Below, one piece after another: positions 25,981 through 37,381 of a stretch of DNA of 64,000 nt. Location: contig JAXRKN010000032.1 of NCBI GenBank assembly GCA_038502055.1, positions 1,054,001-1,118,000 of the forward strand. The letters run 5' to 3'. A program made the position numbers and the translations under genes. The stretch's first letter is position 1. Every line of letters starts with the position of its first letter. Origin of the DNA: Tanytarsus gracilentus (taxonomy: Eukaryota; Arthropoda; Insecta; Diptera; Chironomidae). Under the pieces are notes generated by a model that worked only from the letters and a program-made list of their open reading frames with translations, was not told the DNA's origin and ran no database searches.

Positions 25981-27969
25981 ATGGAAATTTGCCGCTTATG
26001 CTTGCAAGAAAAAATCTCCGACGAAACAATATTGATAGATATATTTGGTTCTTTTATTAATCAGGCAGGAAAGACGACTTTTTGTGATAAAATTAAATTA
26101 ATTTCTGGAATAACAGTAAGTGAAAAAAAAGTAAAGGAATGAGATTGAAATAAATTAATTACATCTTAGGTTTCAAAAGACGATGGACTGCCTTCATTTG
26201 TATGTCATAAATGTTTAGTTATCACCGAAAATTTTATCGAGTTCCGAACTCAAATTGCATCGAATGAGGAAAAGTTGAGAGAAATGTTTAACATAAGCAA
26301 TGGAAGGTGCGAAGTTGTTGATGATGAAATGGAAATTGTAAAACTCGATCCGAACAAAGTATACGAGAGTTGCGACGACGATGAAGAAATTGAGCCTGAA
26401 AATGTTCCAGAAGAAATACAACGACGCCCTGAACAAATTCAGCCACTCCAACTACAGAACATTGTTGAGACAAAGGCTAAAGAGAAAGAGACTGAAATCA
26501 GAAAGAAGGAAATTTATCACTGCAAATATTGTGACATTGTTTTTTCTGATCAACCAACCTGCTCGAATCATGAAAGTTACGCTCATGATCCTCAAAATCC
26601 CTACGAATGTCTCATTTGCAAGCTCAAAGTGAACACACACCCATCGTTGATTATTCACATCAAGAATGAGCACAATACCGAGAAGCCTTATCTTTGTGTC
26701 CAGTGCAAAAAAACATTTGCACGACGCTCCGACTTGAAGAAGCACGTTTTCGTTCATGCTGGCATTCGACTTTACAATTGCAATCAATGCTCGAAATCTT
26801 TTACTCGAAGTACGAATTTGGCAAAGCATAAGCGGACACATCAAGAAGCTCCAAAGTCCTATCGATGTATGCTATGTCCGAAGGCATTCCAAAGCAATTT
26901 GTTGCTGTCAAATCATATGGGGATGCACATGAATCGAAATACCTTCAACTGTAAATTCTGTAATTTAGTTTTCGCTCAACGTGAAGAGTTGGAAGCTCAT
27001 CAAAAGACTCATGTGTCACTGCCGAAGATCAATAGAACTCAAACGCCACATCAACAGCAAATTTCGCTTGGATTTTACAGTCAAATCCAACCAATGCCAT
27101 CGCCACCTCGTCCTCAAGCGGAAGAGAGACCAACATTAAATTTCTTTAGTCAAGATCAAAGTCAATTTAAATCCGATTATCCAATAATGAATCAACTTTT
27201 AAGCAATTTCAAGCCCTACAAGTGCGACCGTTGCATCGAATCGTTTCCCACATTTCACCTCCTTCAAAGCCATCAACAGATTTTTCATTCAAAGAACTTT
27301 ACATGTACTCTCTGCAATCTATCATATTACAAGAAGAAGGAACTCGATCGACATATTTCCTCATCCCATACAAGCATCCGTTTTAATTGCTCAAAATGTT
27401 CAAAAACATTTACGAGAAAAGACAAGCTTTTGAGGCATGAGAAAATTCATTTAGTACCTCAGTTCTTCAACTGTCCATTGTGTGCTGCTGTATTCTTAAG
27501 AAAGCCTCTGCTCGATCTCCACATGAAGATTCATGAAATGTCTAATCCGAATTCATTAGCACCAATCGTTCTGCCCGATGCAATGAATGCAAAATTAAAA
27601 CGTTCGCTCATTGTTTCTGAAGAAGGTTCTAAAAAGGAAATGCCGCAGCTTATTAAACTCCCATCACCTCTGCCGCTCGAAGAATATCCAATAAATTTAT
27701 CAATGAACAAAGAAAGTGAGCCAATTGATCTATCAAATGAGAAGCACCATAAAATTGACAATGACTCGGATGATGATTTGCAAATAATAGAAAACAACGA
27801 AGAGCATTGTGTTAAGCCCAATGGTAATTACTCAATGCATAATGCTATAATGACTGATGCATTAATCAGCGGCTTTTTACCAGTACGAGATATGCACGTA
27901 CAGTCATCGAGAATTCTGGAACCAACAAAAGATTTACCAATGGAAATTCTTCAAAGCCAAGACTTGTAA
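25981..27969 (+). CDS. ZAD-C2H2 zinc-finger transcription factor with CtBP-type motifs
   Basis: Two exons, 25981..26115 and 26170..27969, join in frame for 644 residues. Residues 1 to about 75 form a ZAD, the insect-expanded zinc-associated dimerisation domain: CRLC near the start and CHKC across the intron supply the four zinc ligands. An acidic linker follows. Ten C2H2 fingers run from about residue 161 to 500, grouped six plus four around a Gln/Pro-rich spacer. The C-terminal tail has PINLS (552 to 556, bases 27688..27702) and PIDLS (563 to 567, bases 27721..27735). PIDLS is a textbook CtBP co-repressor binding motif, so the protein is probably a DNA-binding repressor. I chose the ATG at 25981 because it opens directly into the ZAD. 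I do not recognise a specific orthologue. Confidence 0.93.
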
Positions 27970-28046
27970 GAATAAAATTTAGTCGTTTTTATTACATTTA
28001 GTTTCATTCGTTTCCAAATAAAAAAACATTGCATAAATAATTATAT

Positions 28047-31000
28047 TTATTCCTTCTCGATATCGGCAATAGTAATTTCAGGAGCAGAATAAAATGAAGT
28101 TGCACGACGGGCTAAAAAATTTTAAGTTAGTGAATGATTTTTTTTTTTAAAATAATAACCTTACAATTATCATAATAATCATAGACAACGATTGATGCTC
28201 TTCGAAGTTCGGCAACTTTATGAGTTCTAATTCCTTTCACTATCGGACGAATTTCCTTTGTGTTAATGTCATCGAAATAGACAATGACTATTGTGTCTCC
28301 ATTCTTTGTCTCTACTTTCTGTAATTAAAATTTTATATTCAAAAATAGTTTTTAAAGTCCACCTTAAAATTGTACCTTAACCCTTGCTGTACGTAATAAT
28401 TCGTCAAGACTATCGGTATCAAAAATAAATCCACTTGGAAGTGTCACTTCCATTACGGCCATATTAGATTTTTCGTTTTGTGCATCAGCAATAAAAATGA
28501 GACCAACTGAGAGATTTAGAACCTCTTTGGTTGATGCCGCTTCAACTTTGGGATCGATCTCGAATTTTGGAAATTTCCCAGCATCATCTAAATTGTAGCG
28601 ATAGGACACTTGAAGAATACTAAAACCTTTTCCTTTGGCTGACACCTCAAAGTGACGAGATGATGATGGAACTTCAAACTTTTGCAAAATAAGTGAATTA
28701 GCATCGTTAACATTAATTACTGTTGGATTTAACTTTTCTGATTTTACGGTGATTTCAATACTGCTGTTTGCATCGTAGATTTTAGCAGCTAATTTTGAGA
28801 GTGCTTGAAGTCCCACGACAGTGTCTTGAGTTGATTGAAAACCACCATTTTCATTTCTTTGTGAAACTAACCATTTCATTATTGGAATTCCATCGGAATC
28901 TCGATTACACTCAATGAGAGCTTGCAGAGCATAAGCAGTCATTTCAACATTAACAGAATTCGGAAGACTATGCCATGGATTTTCATTTGCTTCTTGGTTA
29001 ATCTCTTTTTTCCAATATTTTAAGCCGTCCTTACTTTCGGCTTTTGCTTCCAATCGTTTCAAGAAAGAATCTTTACTATCATGGAGAGCCAATTGCAGTG
29101 CATAGGAAGCAATAGCAAGTGAATAATTATCATCGAGTTGTTCGCAATTATTGATTATATAGCTGAGAGCTTTTTGAATTGTTTCCTTGTAAAGTTCACG
29201 ATATTTTTGATTTTCTATGAATGTGATGAGTGTATAGGCGGTCAAAGCAATTCCCTTAGATGATCCTCCCTGCATGTCCTTATGGCAAATATAACCAACT
29301 TCTGGGAAGCTTCCATCTTTAGCTTGAATTTTCTCAAGAAAATCGAGAGCTTGTTTAATAATGCTCTCATCAATCAAAATATATTTTGAGGCTTGATTAA
29401 ATGATTTTGCAACGAATGCAGTCAACCAAGTTGAACCTGAACTATCACTCTTTCCAAAGGCACTGTAAGAGCCGTTCTCATGTTTATAAGTCAATTCACG
29501 TTGATATCCGATCTCCATGTATTTTTTAGCCTTTGCTTCAATCGGTGGAGTTAGTCTCTTGACGTTTGTGAGATAATCGAGGATGACAATGTTGGGGACA
29601 AAATTCAACATGTTCTGTTCACCGCAACCACATGGCATTTGACTGTTAAAAAATTATTTATATTATTAAGTTATTAATTTAAATTAAATCTTACATCAAT
29701 TTGTCTAAATTGTTGAGCGACGGTCCCAAAATATCTCCAATGGCGGCAATTTCAATGTGAGTTGAATCTGCCACAGCATTTTTAGGTATCTGGATATCAA
29801 AAACTGTCGAAAATTCAGATTTATTTCTCAAATCAATGAACACGGCATCGTTGAGGAATTGCGTAACTCCCACTGGCTCAACTTTGAGTAGTTTTTCAAC
29901 TCCATCGCCGGCTGTTGCTGATTCCGCAACAATTTTAATTGTGATATTTCCAACCTTCAAAGGTTTAATCAAAAATGACACATTTGCACCGTCATTTGAT
30001 TTGATCACAATTGATTTTGTTCTTGTATCTTCTTTAGATTTACCATCACTAATTTCTGAATCGATAAATTCAAATTCTCCATCTTTATTAAACAATTTCA
30101 CCTTAGCGTGTTGATCTTTTTCCAAATAATTGAAAATTGTCACTGGAATCGAAACCACTTCACCGCACTTGATCGAGTAGGGTAAATTAGTTGATACAAA
30201 AAATGGTTGAAAAACGTTTAATTTTGACGGTTGCTTAAGGAGACCTAAGCCAGTATCAGGATTGATTGAAAATCCAGTAATAATCCAAGATGTGATTGTA
30301 TCAGGAACTTTCTTTGAAATTGTCTTCTTTAAATCTTTAGAAAATTCTAGGTTATCAAAAAGCCAAGTTTCAGGAAACATTTTTCGAATTTCAGTGGGCT
30401 TTTTAAGCACTGGAGCGGACCCCATTGTGACATCATCACACATATAATTTTGTTCCATAATCATGTCAGGGTCTGCTCTTGCCATTTTCATCATCCTTGG
30501 TGCAGCAAAAGATTTTAATGAACAAAGTCCATAACCACGTCCACCATGAGAATTAGTGTGTCTTGCTGAATAACATATAAAATTATTATTTCACAAATTT
30601 TTAAACACTTTTTAAACTTACAAAATGGCGTTTTTGCATTGGTTATGACAATTGAATTTGCTTCACGAAAGTCAACGTCATCTCTCTGATTATTATAATA
30701 TGAGTAATTGAATTTGTCACTCTGACCATATTTTTCAAGCTCCTCAAAAACCATAGATGGTTCGATATCATTTCCTTTCTTGAGAAGCAAAACACTTTGA
30801 TCGACACCAAGCAAACCCACGAATGAATTTGCTTGCGTTATGACCGAAATTTCAATGTCACTTCCTGGTTTCGCTTGCTCGGTTGAAAGTTGAACGTCGA
30901 TCTGAAATTTAAGATTTTAAAAAATGTCTTAAAAAACTTTTAAAACTCACATTATTAACGAGTTCATTTCCAAACTCAATTTCTGTTCTGTCTGAAATAA

Positions 31001-32696
31001 TTTCACCCTCTTTTGTTAAATAGTAAACTAAAATTTGTGCTTTCGGTATCATCATCAATGAAGGCTTGATTTCCAAAACATATTTCTTGGTGCCTGTAAA
31101 ATTGACACTGTTCGCATCCACTGTACTTCCTCTTCCAACAATTTGGTATGAAAGTTGAGAAATTTCATCGGTTGTCAAAATTTCGATTGAAACTTTTTCA
31201 TTCAAAATCGGACTGTTAAAAGTTTAATTTTTAATTGAGATAAAATTTAAAAATAGTTTCTTACTTTTCTGTAATTACTCTGGCCATGATGTACTGGTCG
31301 CTCTCTGTCTCCATCTTTTCAACATGATGAATGCTTTCTTTTGTGTCCAAGTACCTCGCCTTTACGTCAAAATGTGTGATATTTTTTCTCAAGTCAATGT
31401 CCAACTTGGCGATGCCATTTGTGGGATAGATTTCGAAATCTTTTGTCTCAAATTGTTGCTCCCACACTTCATACTCTTCATTGGGCTTAATTCTTCTGCC
31501 AGCAACAACACTTGACTCTGGCTGCTTGAATTTACGAAGAATATCCCAATAGAGTGTCACTGTAAATTTTACAGGATCAACAGAATCAGTTACTGGCGTA
31601 TTTTTATCGTGACATAAAACTATTGCAGACACGTTGAAGGGGAGTCCAGGTTTGAATTTGTCACTGCTCTTTTTCAATTCAATTTTATGTGGTGTAATGT
31701 GAATTTTAACTTGAGTTAAAGCAGTCGCCTCTTTACCACTCAATTCCTCTGTGAATGAAGCCATTAATCGGATTGTGCGTTCATATGAGCTGTCCGTAAT
31801 TTGAAGATCTTTTTCTAGATCAAATTCAACGAATTTTTTTCCATCAACCTCAACAGTTTTTGTCACTTTTTCTGAAGCATTGTTCATTATGTTTTGATGC
31901 TGCCATCCGAATCCACCATGATGACAATGATCCAAAATTTCAGCTGAAACAGTTGCATTTCCCTTTGCAATCTTACCAAAAGTATAATTTGCTTTCACCG
32001 TTGCCACAACTTTTCCATCTTTATACGTGATGTCTGGATTGGAATCAATTAACACCTCAAACTTTGGCAAAACATATTCGTCAACATCGAATTCTTTAAC
32101 AGTTTCATCACCATCATCGACTTTAACATGAATTTTCCATGTACCCATTATTGGTAAATCTGACAGCTGTAATTCATTTTGAAAAACTCCATTTTTAAAC
32201 TGAGGATTTTCAAATTGTTTAATTCGATTTTCAGCACCGTCAGTTATGAAAATTTCAACCTTTGCATCGTTCAGGGGTCTTGTTTGTGCATCCAATACAA
32301 GTGCTCGAAATTGAATGTTATCAGATGGCTTGTACATAGACTTATCAGTCTGGACAAAAACTGAATGCTTTTTAGTGTTCATGTGGAGTGCCCTCAAGTC
32401 CTCAAATTTTTCACCAGTGCCACTTTTAACTTCAAGTACATGATCAACTTCATCAAAGTTTTTCGCATCTATTTCAACACTTTGAACTTCGGTACCCTTC
32501 AACACTACTTTTTTGAATTCAGTTTTATTTTTGTCATTCTCCGCTGGCTTAATTCTGATGAGAATTTCTTCTTCTTTTTCATATCCAAAACTAAAGACGC
32601 TGACTTTGTAAATGTCGCCAAGTCGAATCAAATTGCTTCCACTTACAACGAAAAATCCCTTAGAAAATTTGTTTTGCTCCATTGCCTTTTGTGATT
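28047..32696 (-). CDS. Thioester-containing protein (TEP/alpha-2-macroglobulin family), 5' exon missing
   Basis: Seven exons join in frame: 31265..32696, 30951..31212, 30622..30901, 29695..30565, 28376..29642, 28165..28318 and 28047..28111, about 1442 residues. The family is secreted and complement-like; it opsonises microbes through a reactive thioester. Macroglobulin domains come first. The thioester GCGEQ is intact at 29615..29629. 114 residues on, His (29282..29284, in GYICHKDMQGG) matches the position of the catalytic His of C3-type proteins. The alpha-alpha-barrel TED and receptor-binding-like C-terminal domain (VVYDYYDNSRRA) follow. The first exon seen starts at an acceptor with one base owed from a previous exon, and no signal peptide exon was found between 32700 and 33300. 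The C-terminus lacks the cysteine cluster seen in several TEPs. Mcr is unlikely given the intact thioester. Confidence 0.92.
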
Positions 32697-33323
32697 CTAT
32701 GGGAAAAAAATGTCTTATCTATAGATAAACTTTTATGACTGTTTTAAAAAATTCAATATTGGGAAAATGAGTCATTTAGAGATTTTCTTATATATCTAAA
32801 AATAATTTTTAAGGAGGGTACAAAAATAATTAATCAACATGTCGATACATCGCGTTTCATATTAAATATCAATGCGTAGTTTTTGAAATGTGAGTCATTC
32901 GACTAAAATTTTACCATTTAAAATTTAAAATCATTCTTTAAAAAATCCAAAACCTATTTTTGCTTATTTCATAATTTCCATCAACGCTAATTAAGTTTTC
33001 AAGGTCATGAATATTTTTTTGCGTACCGGCTTTAATTTTGATGAAAAAATCTCTTATCAGAAGTTTTTTTCAAAAAATATTCCCTTAAATTCTCTGAAAT
33101 TTAACGAATTTTTAGCAACTTTAAAAATTAAAATCGTCTTACTTAATTTTTAATCCAAGAGGATTTTTTTTATGTGTTCACTGTTTGAGATCACGATTGT
33201 ATGTGAATGGAAAGAAAAATCATTTATGACTCATAGTTGTTTTTTTTCGAATATAAAAAAGTTTTTTCTCGACTGAAAACAAATTTTGTTATTTCAAAAG
33301 TAAACTCTTTATTCAAAAACTTT
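32697..33323. other. Gap upstream of the thioester protein; expected signal-peptide exon not found
   Basis: I read every ATG on the minus strand between the thioester gene and MRTO4. Each reaches a stop within a few codons, or no donor follows that leaves the single base required. The 3' end of MRTO4, with a minus-strand AATAAA near 33310, also lies here. Confidence 0.5.
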
Positions 33324-34211
33324 TTAATCTGATTCCATATCTTCATCACTTATGCCCTCGTCACTCATGTCCTCCTCATTTTCTTCCTCCGAATCATCCA
33401 TTACCTCAGTATTTTTCTTTGCTGCCGGCGTCTTGCTCTTCTTACCCTTAACACGATCCTTTGCTTTCGTTATAGATTTTCGGCTATTTTTCTTCTTCGA
33501 CAACACCTCACTAATCTTGCTTATTCTCTTGTATCCATTTTCCTTTGAATAACTGCTTTCAATTGTCACGTGAAATTTGGCCATTGGTCGATGAATGAGC
33601 TTCAAGATTTTCGCTTGTTCAGGAGTCAAAGTTTGTCCTTCCTCGCAGACCACAAAATCACTAATTAAAGTAACAATGCCCTTATCCAGTTTCGTTGGCA
33701 TTCCAAGTTTGCGTAAATGAGGCTCAATGGCATGAGAAAAATCAATCAACGGTCCTTCCGGCAAAACGACTTTTTCACTAGCAACGAAGCCACCTCTAGC
33801 AAATTCTTCTGTTGTGAAATCTTTGAACCAGTCAGTAACAACATCCTCGTCGTGTGATGTAAAGAGCAATCCTCTTTGACCTTCCAAATCATTGATAAAT
33901 TTAGCATCGACATCAACGGCCTCCAGTCCAAGTCGCATGATTTTATTCTTTCCAAAGAAAAATTTTGAATCTTGCCATTCTTTTCTGACCACTTGAAGCG
34001 ATGTGTTGCGTGGATTTTCATAAGAGAATAAGTAAATGTTGGGATATTTATCACTATACTCTTGAATGTCCTGAATTAGCTTTTGTTTATGTTCCAAACC
34101 TTTATGCTCAGTTTTTGTGAGCGAAACTTAAAGAAATAATAACTTTCAGCTGTGAACTTTAATGATTTCCAATTAATAATTACCTTTCTTATCTCTCTTC
34201 GATCTCGGCAT
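33324..34211 (-). CDS. MRTO4: mRNA turnover protein 4 homologue (ribosome assembly factor)
   Basis: Two exons, 34184..34211 and 33324..34126, join in frame for 276 residues. The protein is an L10/P0-like nucleolar factor that occupies the P0 site on pre-60S ribosomes before P0 replaces it. The N-terminus MPRSKRDKK-VSLTKTEHKGLE closely matches the human family start as I recall it. The core keeps FFGKNKIM, GLLFTSHDEDVV and LTPEQAKILKL. The C-terminal 60 residues are a Lys/Ser-rich stretch followed by an acidic Glu/Asp tail, longer than the human tail. The tiny 28-base first exon carries the start codon. The gene is tandem with, and about 195 bases downstream of, the COMM-domain gene. Confidence 0.95.
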
Positions 34212-34405
34212 CTTTAATTAATGGCTATTTTCAACTATATTCTGAAAATTTTAATAAAATTGCAGCACGTTGTTTTGTTGATCAATTTTTTTCTTTTTAT
34301 TTTGTTTGAAATTAAAAAAGACGTTAAACGAAAAAATTAAAAAGTTTTTGCAGGACATTGTGAGCAAATAATTTTAAAATATTTTTTAATTGACTCCTTT
34401 AAAAA

Positions 34406-34968
34406 TTATTTTGAATATTGATTTTGATGACTCTTAGCATCCACTAGAGCTTGTTCTAGTTTTTGAGTTATGTGAACAAGATTGTTAACATTTGTTTCCA
34501 TTAAAAGTTCCCTGGTGTCTCCTCTTACAGAACTGCTTTTTCTCAATTCAAGCCTCATCATTATTTTTGGCTCAAAGTTTTCAAAATTATGGCATGATCT
34601 TGATGCAATTTTAGTCTCTAATCGCCACTCTAAATCCTTAAATCGAAGCTCATTATCGCATGGAATAAAATTTTCATTGGAATGCAGGAAGCTGACAATA
34701 ACTAAAATTTTATCCTCTTGAAATCCGAATTCTTTGAGTTGCATCTCAATCTCGTGGTCACTTAATTTAAATTTTTTGCTATCCAATAAAAATTTAAAAA
34801 GCGCCAAGAGAGTTTCATCGTCAGAAGATTGGATATCTTTTAAAAATGTCTCAAGTTCTGTAAAAAATAAAGTTTTAAACACTTCTTTTATTTTATCTTA
34901 ATCATACCATTTTTAGATTTTTTACTCAATTTTATCAAATTTTCTTTTTGTTCATTTGAAGTTATCAT
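34406..34968 (-). CDS. COMM domain-containing protein, COMMD2-like
   Basis: Two exons, 34908..34968 and 34406..34857, join in frame for 170 residues. The C-terminal COMM domain is clear: FKDLEWRLETKIASRSC, then MRLELRK, then LVHITQKLEQALVDAKSHQ. These phrases most resemble COMMD2. The N-terminal helical (HN) part, about residues 1 to 95, is shorter than in human COMMD2. COMMD proteins form a ring-shaped hetero-decamer in the Commander complex, which works with retriever in endosomal recycling. The 50-base intron sits close to the start. I am sure of the domain and less sure which paralogue it is. Confidence 0.85.
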
Positions 34969-35629
34969 TTTAAAAAAATCGACTTGTTTATTTTAATTTT
35001 CTTTTATTCTGAACCTAATTTTTTTTTATTAAAAAAAATAAAGCTTTGAATAAGAAGAAACTAGGGGATAGTCAAAGGCCACTAAAGATTTTTTAATTTT
35101 TTATACTCTTGAACGTGCATAAAAATAATTAAAACATAAAAGTTTACATATTACGCTAGAAAATTAAAATTTTAATTAAATTGAGCACTTAGAACTTTTC
35201 TAAAAAACATTTTTTTAAATTAATTTTTTTCTTCTTGAAATGTACTATGAAAGTATGATCATGTAGAGCATAAAAGTCTTTTAAATTTTATTTAATTCGT
35301 TGGAACTTCAAAAAAATATCGTGGCTCATGGAAATTAAAAATATCCTCCAAGCATTAATCATTTGAAATCATCAAGCATGACATTTTTTAAATTAGGAAA
35401 ATAAAAATTAATAAATTGCTTCATATAGTTTTTAAAAGCTTTGCAAAAATTTATTTTAAAATACATTCACATTTGTATCGTGACACTCACCGAAAAAAAA
35501 ATGTGAAGCTCTTGATTAAGAGCGAAAACTCAAATACTAATTTAACAATTGAATAAATGTAGAAATGTGGCTAGTCAAGATAGAACTGTGTGAGCGAGAA
35601 CAACTGGTGAGAATTTTGACCAGTGCAGT

Positions 35630-35664
35630 TCAGTTCGGTCACAACTTTCAAGTCGCGTAGACGT
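35630..35664 (+). promoter_or_regulatory. Inr plus DPE core promoter match
   Basis: TCAGTT at 35630 to 35635 fits the arthropod initiator with A+1 at 35632. AGACGT at 35659 to 35664 is a full match to the downstream promoter element RGWYVT, exactly at +28 to +33. No TATA box was seen about 30 bases upstream. It faces the inebriated-like transporter. Confidence 0.6.
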
Positions 35665-35930
35665 GAAAATTCAGTCAATTTAAATTCACGTGCGAGAGAA
35701 GAAGAAAAATATAGTTCAAGTTCGTGTTGTGAAGAGAAAATCAAGTGAGATTAATTTTAATGATATCATTGAACTTTCCAGCTGATTTTCTTTCGCTTTA
35801 TCCGGTTAATTTGGCACAATGTCAATTAGTGAACTGATGTTCCACAAACATTAACAGAGCATTGTGAAGTGATATAGTTTTTTTAGCGTAACCCACACTA
35901 GTGTGGTAACGCTTATATGCTCGCATTTCC

Positions 35931-35965
35931 GTCGTCTGTCGTCTGTCGTCTGTCGTCTGTCGTCC
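35931..35965 (+). repeat. 7-base tandem repeat (GTCGTCT)n
   Basis: Five tandem units of gtcgtct, the last with one substitution, lie just inside the left end of the insertion. Confidence 0.9.
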
Positions 35966-36188
35966 GTCTGTTCCATCGAGATCTCGGCCCCTAGACCAGC
36001 TAGAGACTTCGGGTTTTCGCCAGATGGTAGCTCTGTGGCTCTAGTTTAGCCCATTTTAGGAATTTTTTGGGTCATGACCATAGGTCGTGCCACGGACAGC
36101 CATAATGTCCATTTTTCATACAAAATTGCACTTATATGGCTTCATGGGTATCGTTGAACTCGGGATTGGACCAGGAATTGGTTGCTAG

Positions 36189-36583
36189 TGGAACATGATG
36201 GAAAATGGAACATGATGGAAAATGGAACATAATGGAAAATGGAACATAATGGAAAATGGAACATGATGGAAAAATGTAACATGATGGAAAATGAAACATG
36301 ATGGAAAATGGAACATGATGGAAAATGGAACATAATGGAAAATGGAACATGATGGAAAAATGGAACATGATGGAAAATGGAACATGATGGAAAATGGAAC
36401 ATAATGGAAAATGGAACATGATGGAAAATGGAACATAATGGAAAATGGATCATGATGGAAAATGGAACATGATGGAAAATGGAACATGATGAAAAATGGA
36501 ACATAATGGAATATGGAACATGATGGAAAATGGAACATGATGGAAAATGGAACATGATGAAAAATGGAACATGATGGAAAATA
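36189..36583 (+). repeat. 17-base minisatellite, about 23 copies
   Basis: The unit is aacatgatggaaaatgg, alternating with an aacataatgg variant; two units gain one extra A and a few have single substitutions. Three units make 51 bases, so the reverse strand reads as a 17-residue periodic peptide in every frame. That explains the long open frames there without any gene. Confidence 0.95.
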
Positions 36584-36693
36584 ACTTCTCTAAAATGATT
36601 TCTCTAAGCCTTCCCCAATTTTTCATATATAAGGCAAAAATTTTCTCTCTCAAGCTCATTTATATTTCAACCACGGAAGAGTCAACATCGTAA

Positions 36694-36840
36694 GGTAAGG
36701 CTTCCCCTATAAGGCTTCCCCTATAAGGCTTCCCCAAGGCTTCACCTAAAAGGCTTCCCCAAGACTTCTCCTAAAAGGCTTCCCCTAAAAGGCTTCCCCA
36801 GAGGCTTCCCCAAGGCTTCACCTAAAAGGCTTCCCCAAAA
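36694..36840 (+). repeat. Tandem array of AAGGCTTCCCC-type units
   Basis: About ten units of aaggcttcccc separated by short variable links (tat, taa or none), with variants such as aaggcttcacc and aagacttctcc. The period is roughly 11 to 14 bases. Confidence 0.9.
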
Positions 36841-37381
36841 TGACTTTCAATACCGATCTGTTACAGTGGGTTACGCGGCAACACCCACGTGTGGGTTTTG
36901 AAACATTTTTTGTTTTAATTTCAATTAGTTTTGTATTAGCACCTTTGAGTTCATTCTTTTTTTCGATAATTATGCTGATAATGAGATGAGATAACAAGAT
37001 AAATGTTTGCGATAAAATTTGAAAAAAAAATGTGTCACCCCATCAAATGGCAACTTTCATAAAAATGCAATGACACCTCATTTAGTCATTGATGAAAAAG
37101 TCATTAATCTTACTAAAATTTAGTTTCATGTGTAATTTTTTAGTAACCACAACAACAAATCAACTGGATCAATGAGTGAGACACATTTAAATTGATAAAG
37201 TTCAATCGCGATTAAAAAATTCAATTAAAAATTGCGCTCTGATGAGTCAGTTTTGAAGAATCACTTTCGCTCAGGAAGTTCACTTTGACACTTAGTGATG
37301 ATAGAATTAACGCGGCAAATTGTCTGTAATTAATTGACACTACTCGAGTGCATTTACTCGCTCGTACTTTATCAACAAGCC

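Larger units (their letters stand above)
35886..36897. mobile_element. Non-autonomous insertion of about 1 kb with inverted ends and internal satellites
   Basis: A perfect 11-base inverted repeat pairs gcgtaacccac (35886..35896) with gtgggttacgc (36866..36876). A longer imperfect pair joins aacccacactagtgtggt (from 35890) with the reverse complement of the block ending acccacgtgtgggtt (to 36897). The inside is more GC-rich than the flanks. It contains three separate short tandem arrays and a unique stretch of about 200 bases (35970 to 36180). It has no transposase, and no clear target-site duplication was found, so its class is unknown. Confidence 0.6.
34969..37381. other. Upstream region of the inebriated-like gene
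   Basis: From 34969 to about 35600 the sequence is AT-rich with nothing recognisable. A core promoter match lies at 35630 to 35664, and a donor (AA/GTGAGA, exon end at 35744) could close a non-coding first exon. A repeat-filled insertion occupies 35886 to 36897. From 36898 to the ATG at 37382 the sequence returns to AT-rich; a second initiator-like TCAGTT (37247) could serve a shorter transcript. I did not find a convincing acceptor before the ATG. Confidence 0.45.

Noticed and set aside
26215..26844. Antisense frames opposite the zinc-finger exon
   Set aside because: Shadows of the real plus-strand frame; the zinc-finger reading is decisive.
36132..36659. Long overlapping reverse-strand frames reading Phe/His/Pro/Ser/Ile repeats
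   Set aside because: They are a by-product of the 17-base minisatellite, open in all three reverse frames, with no unique sequence.
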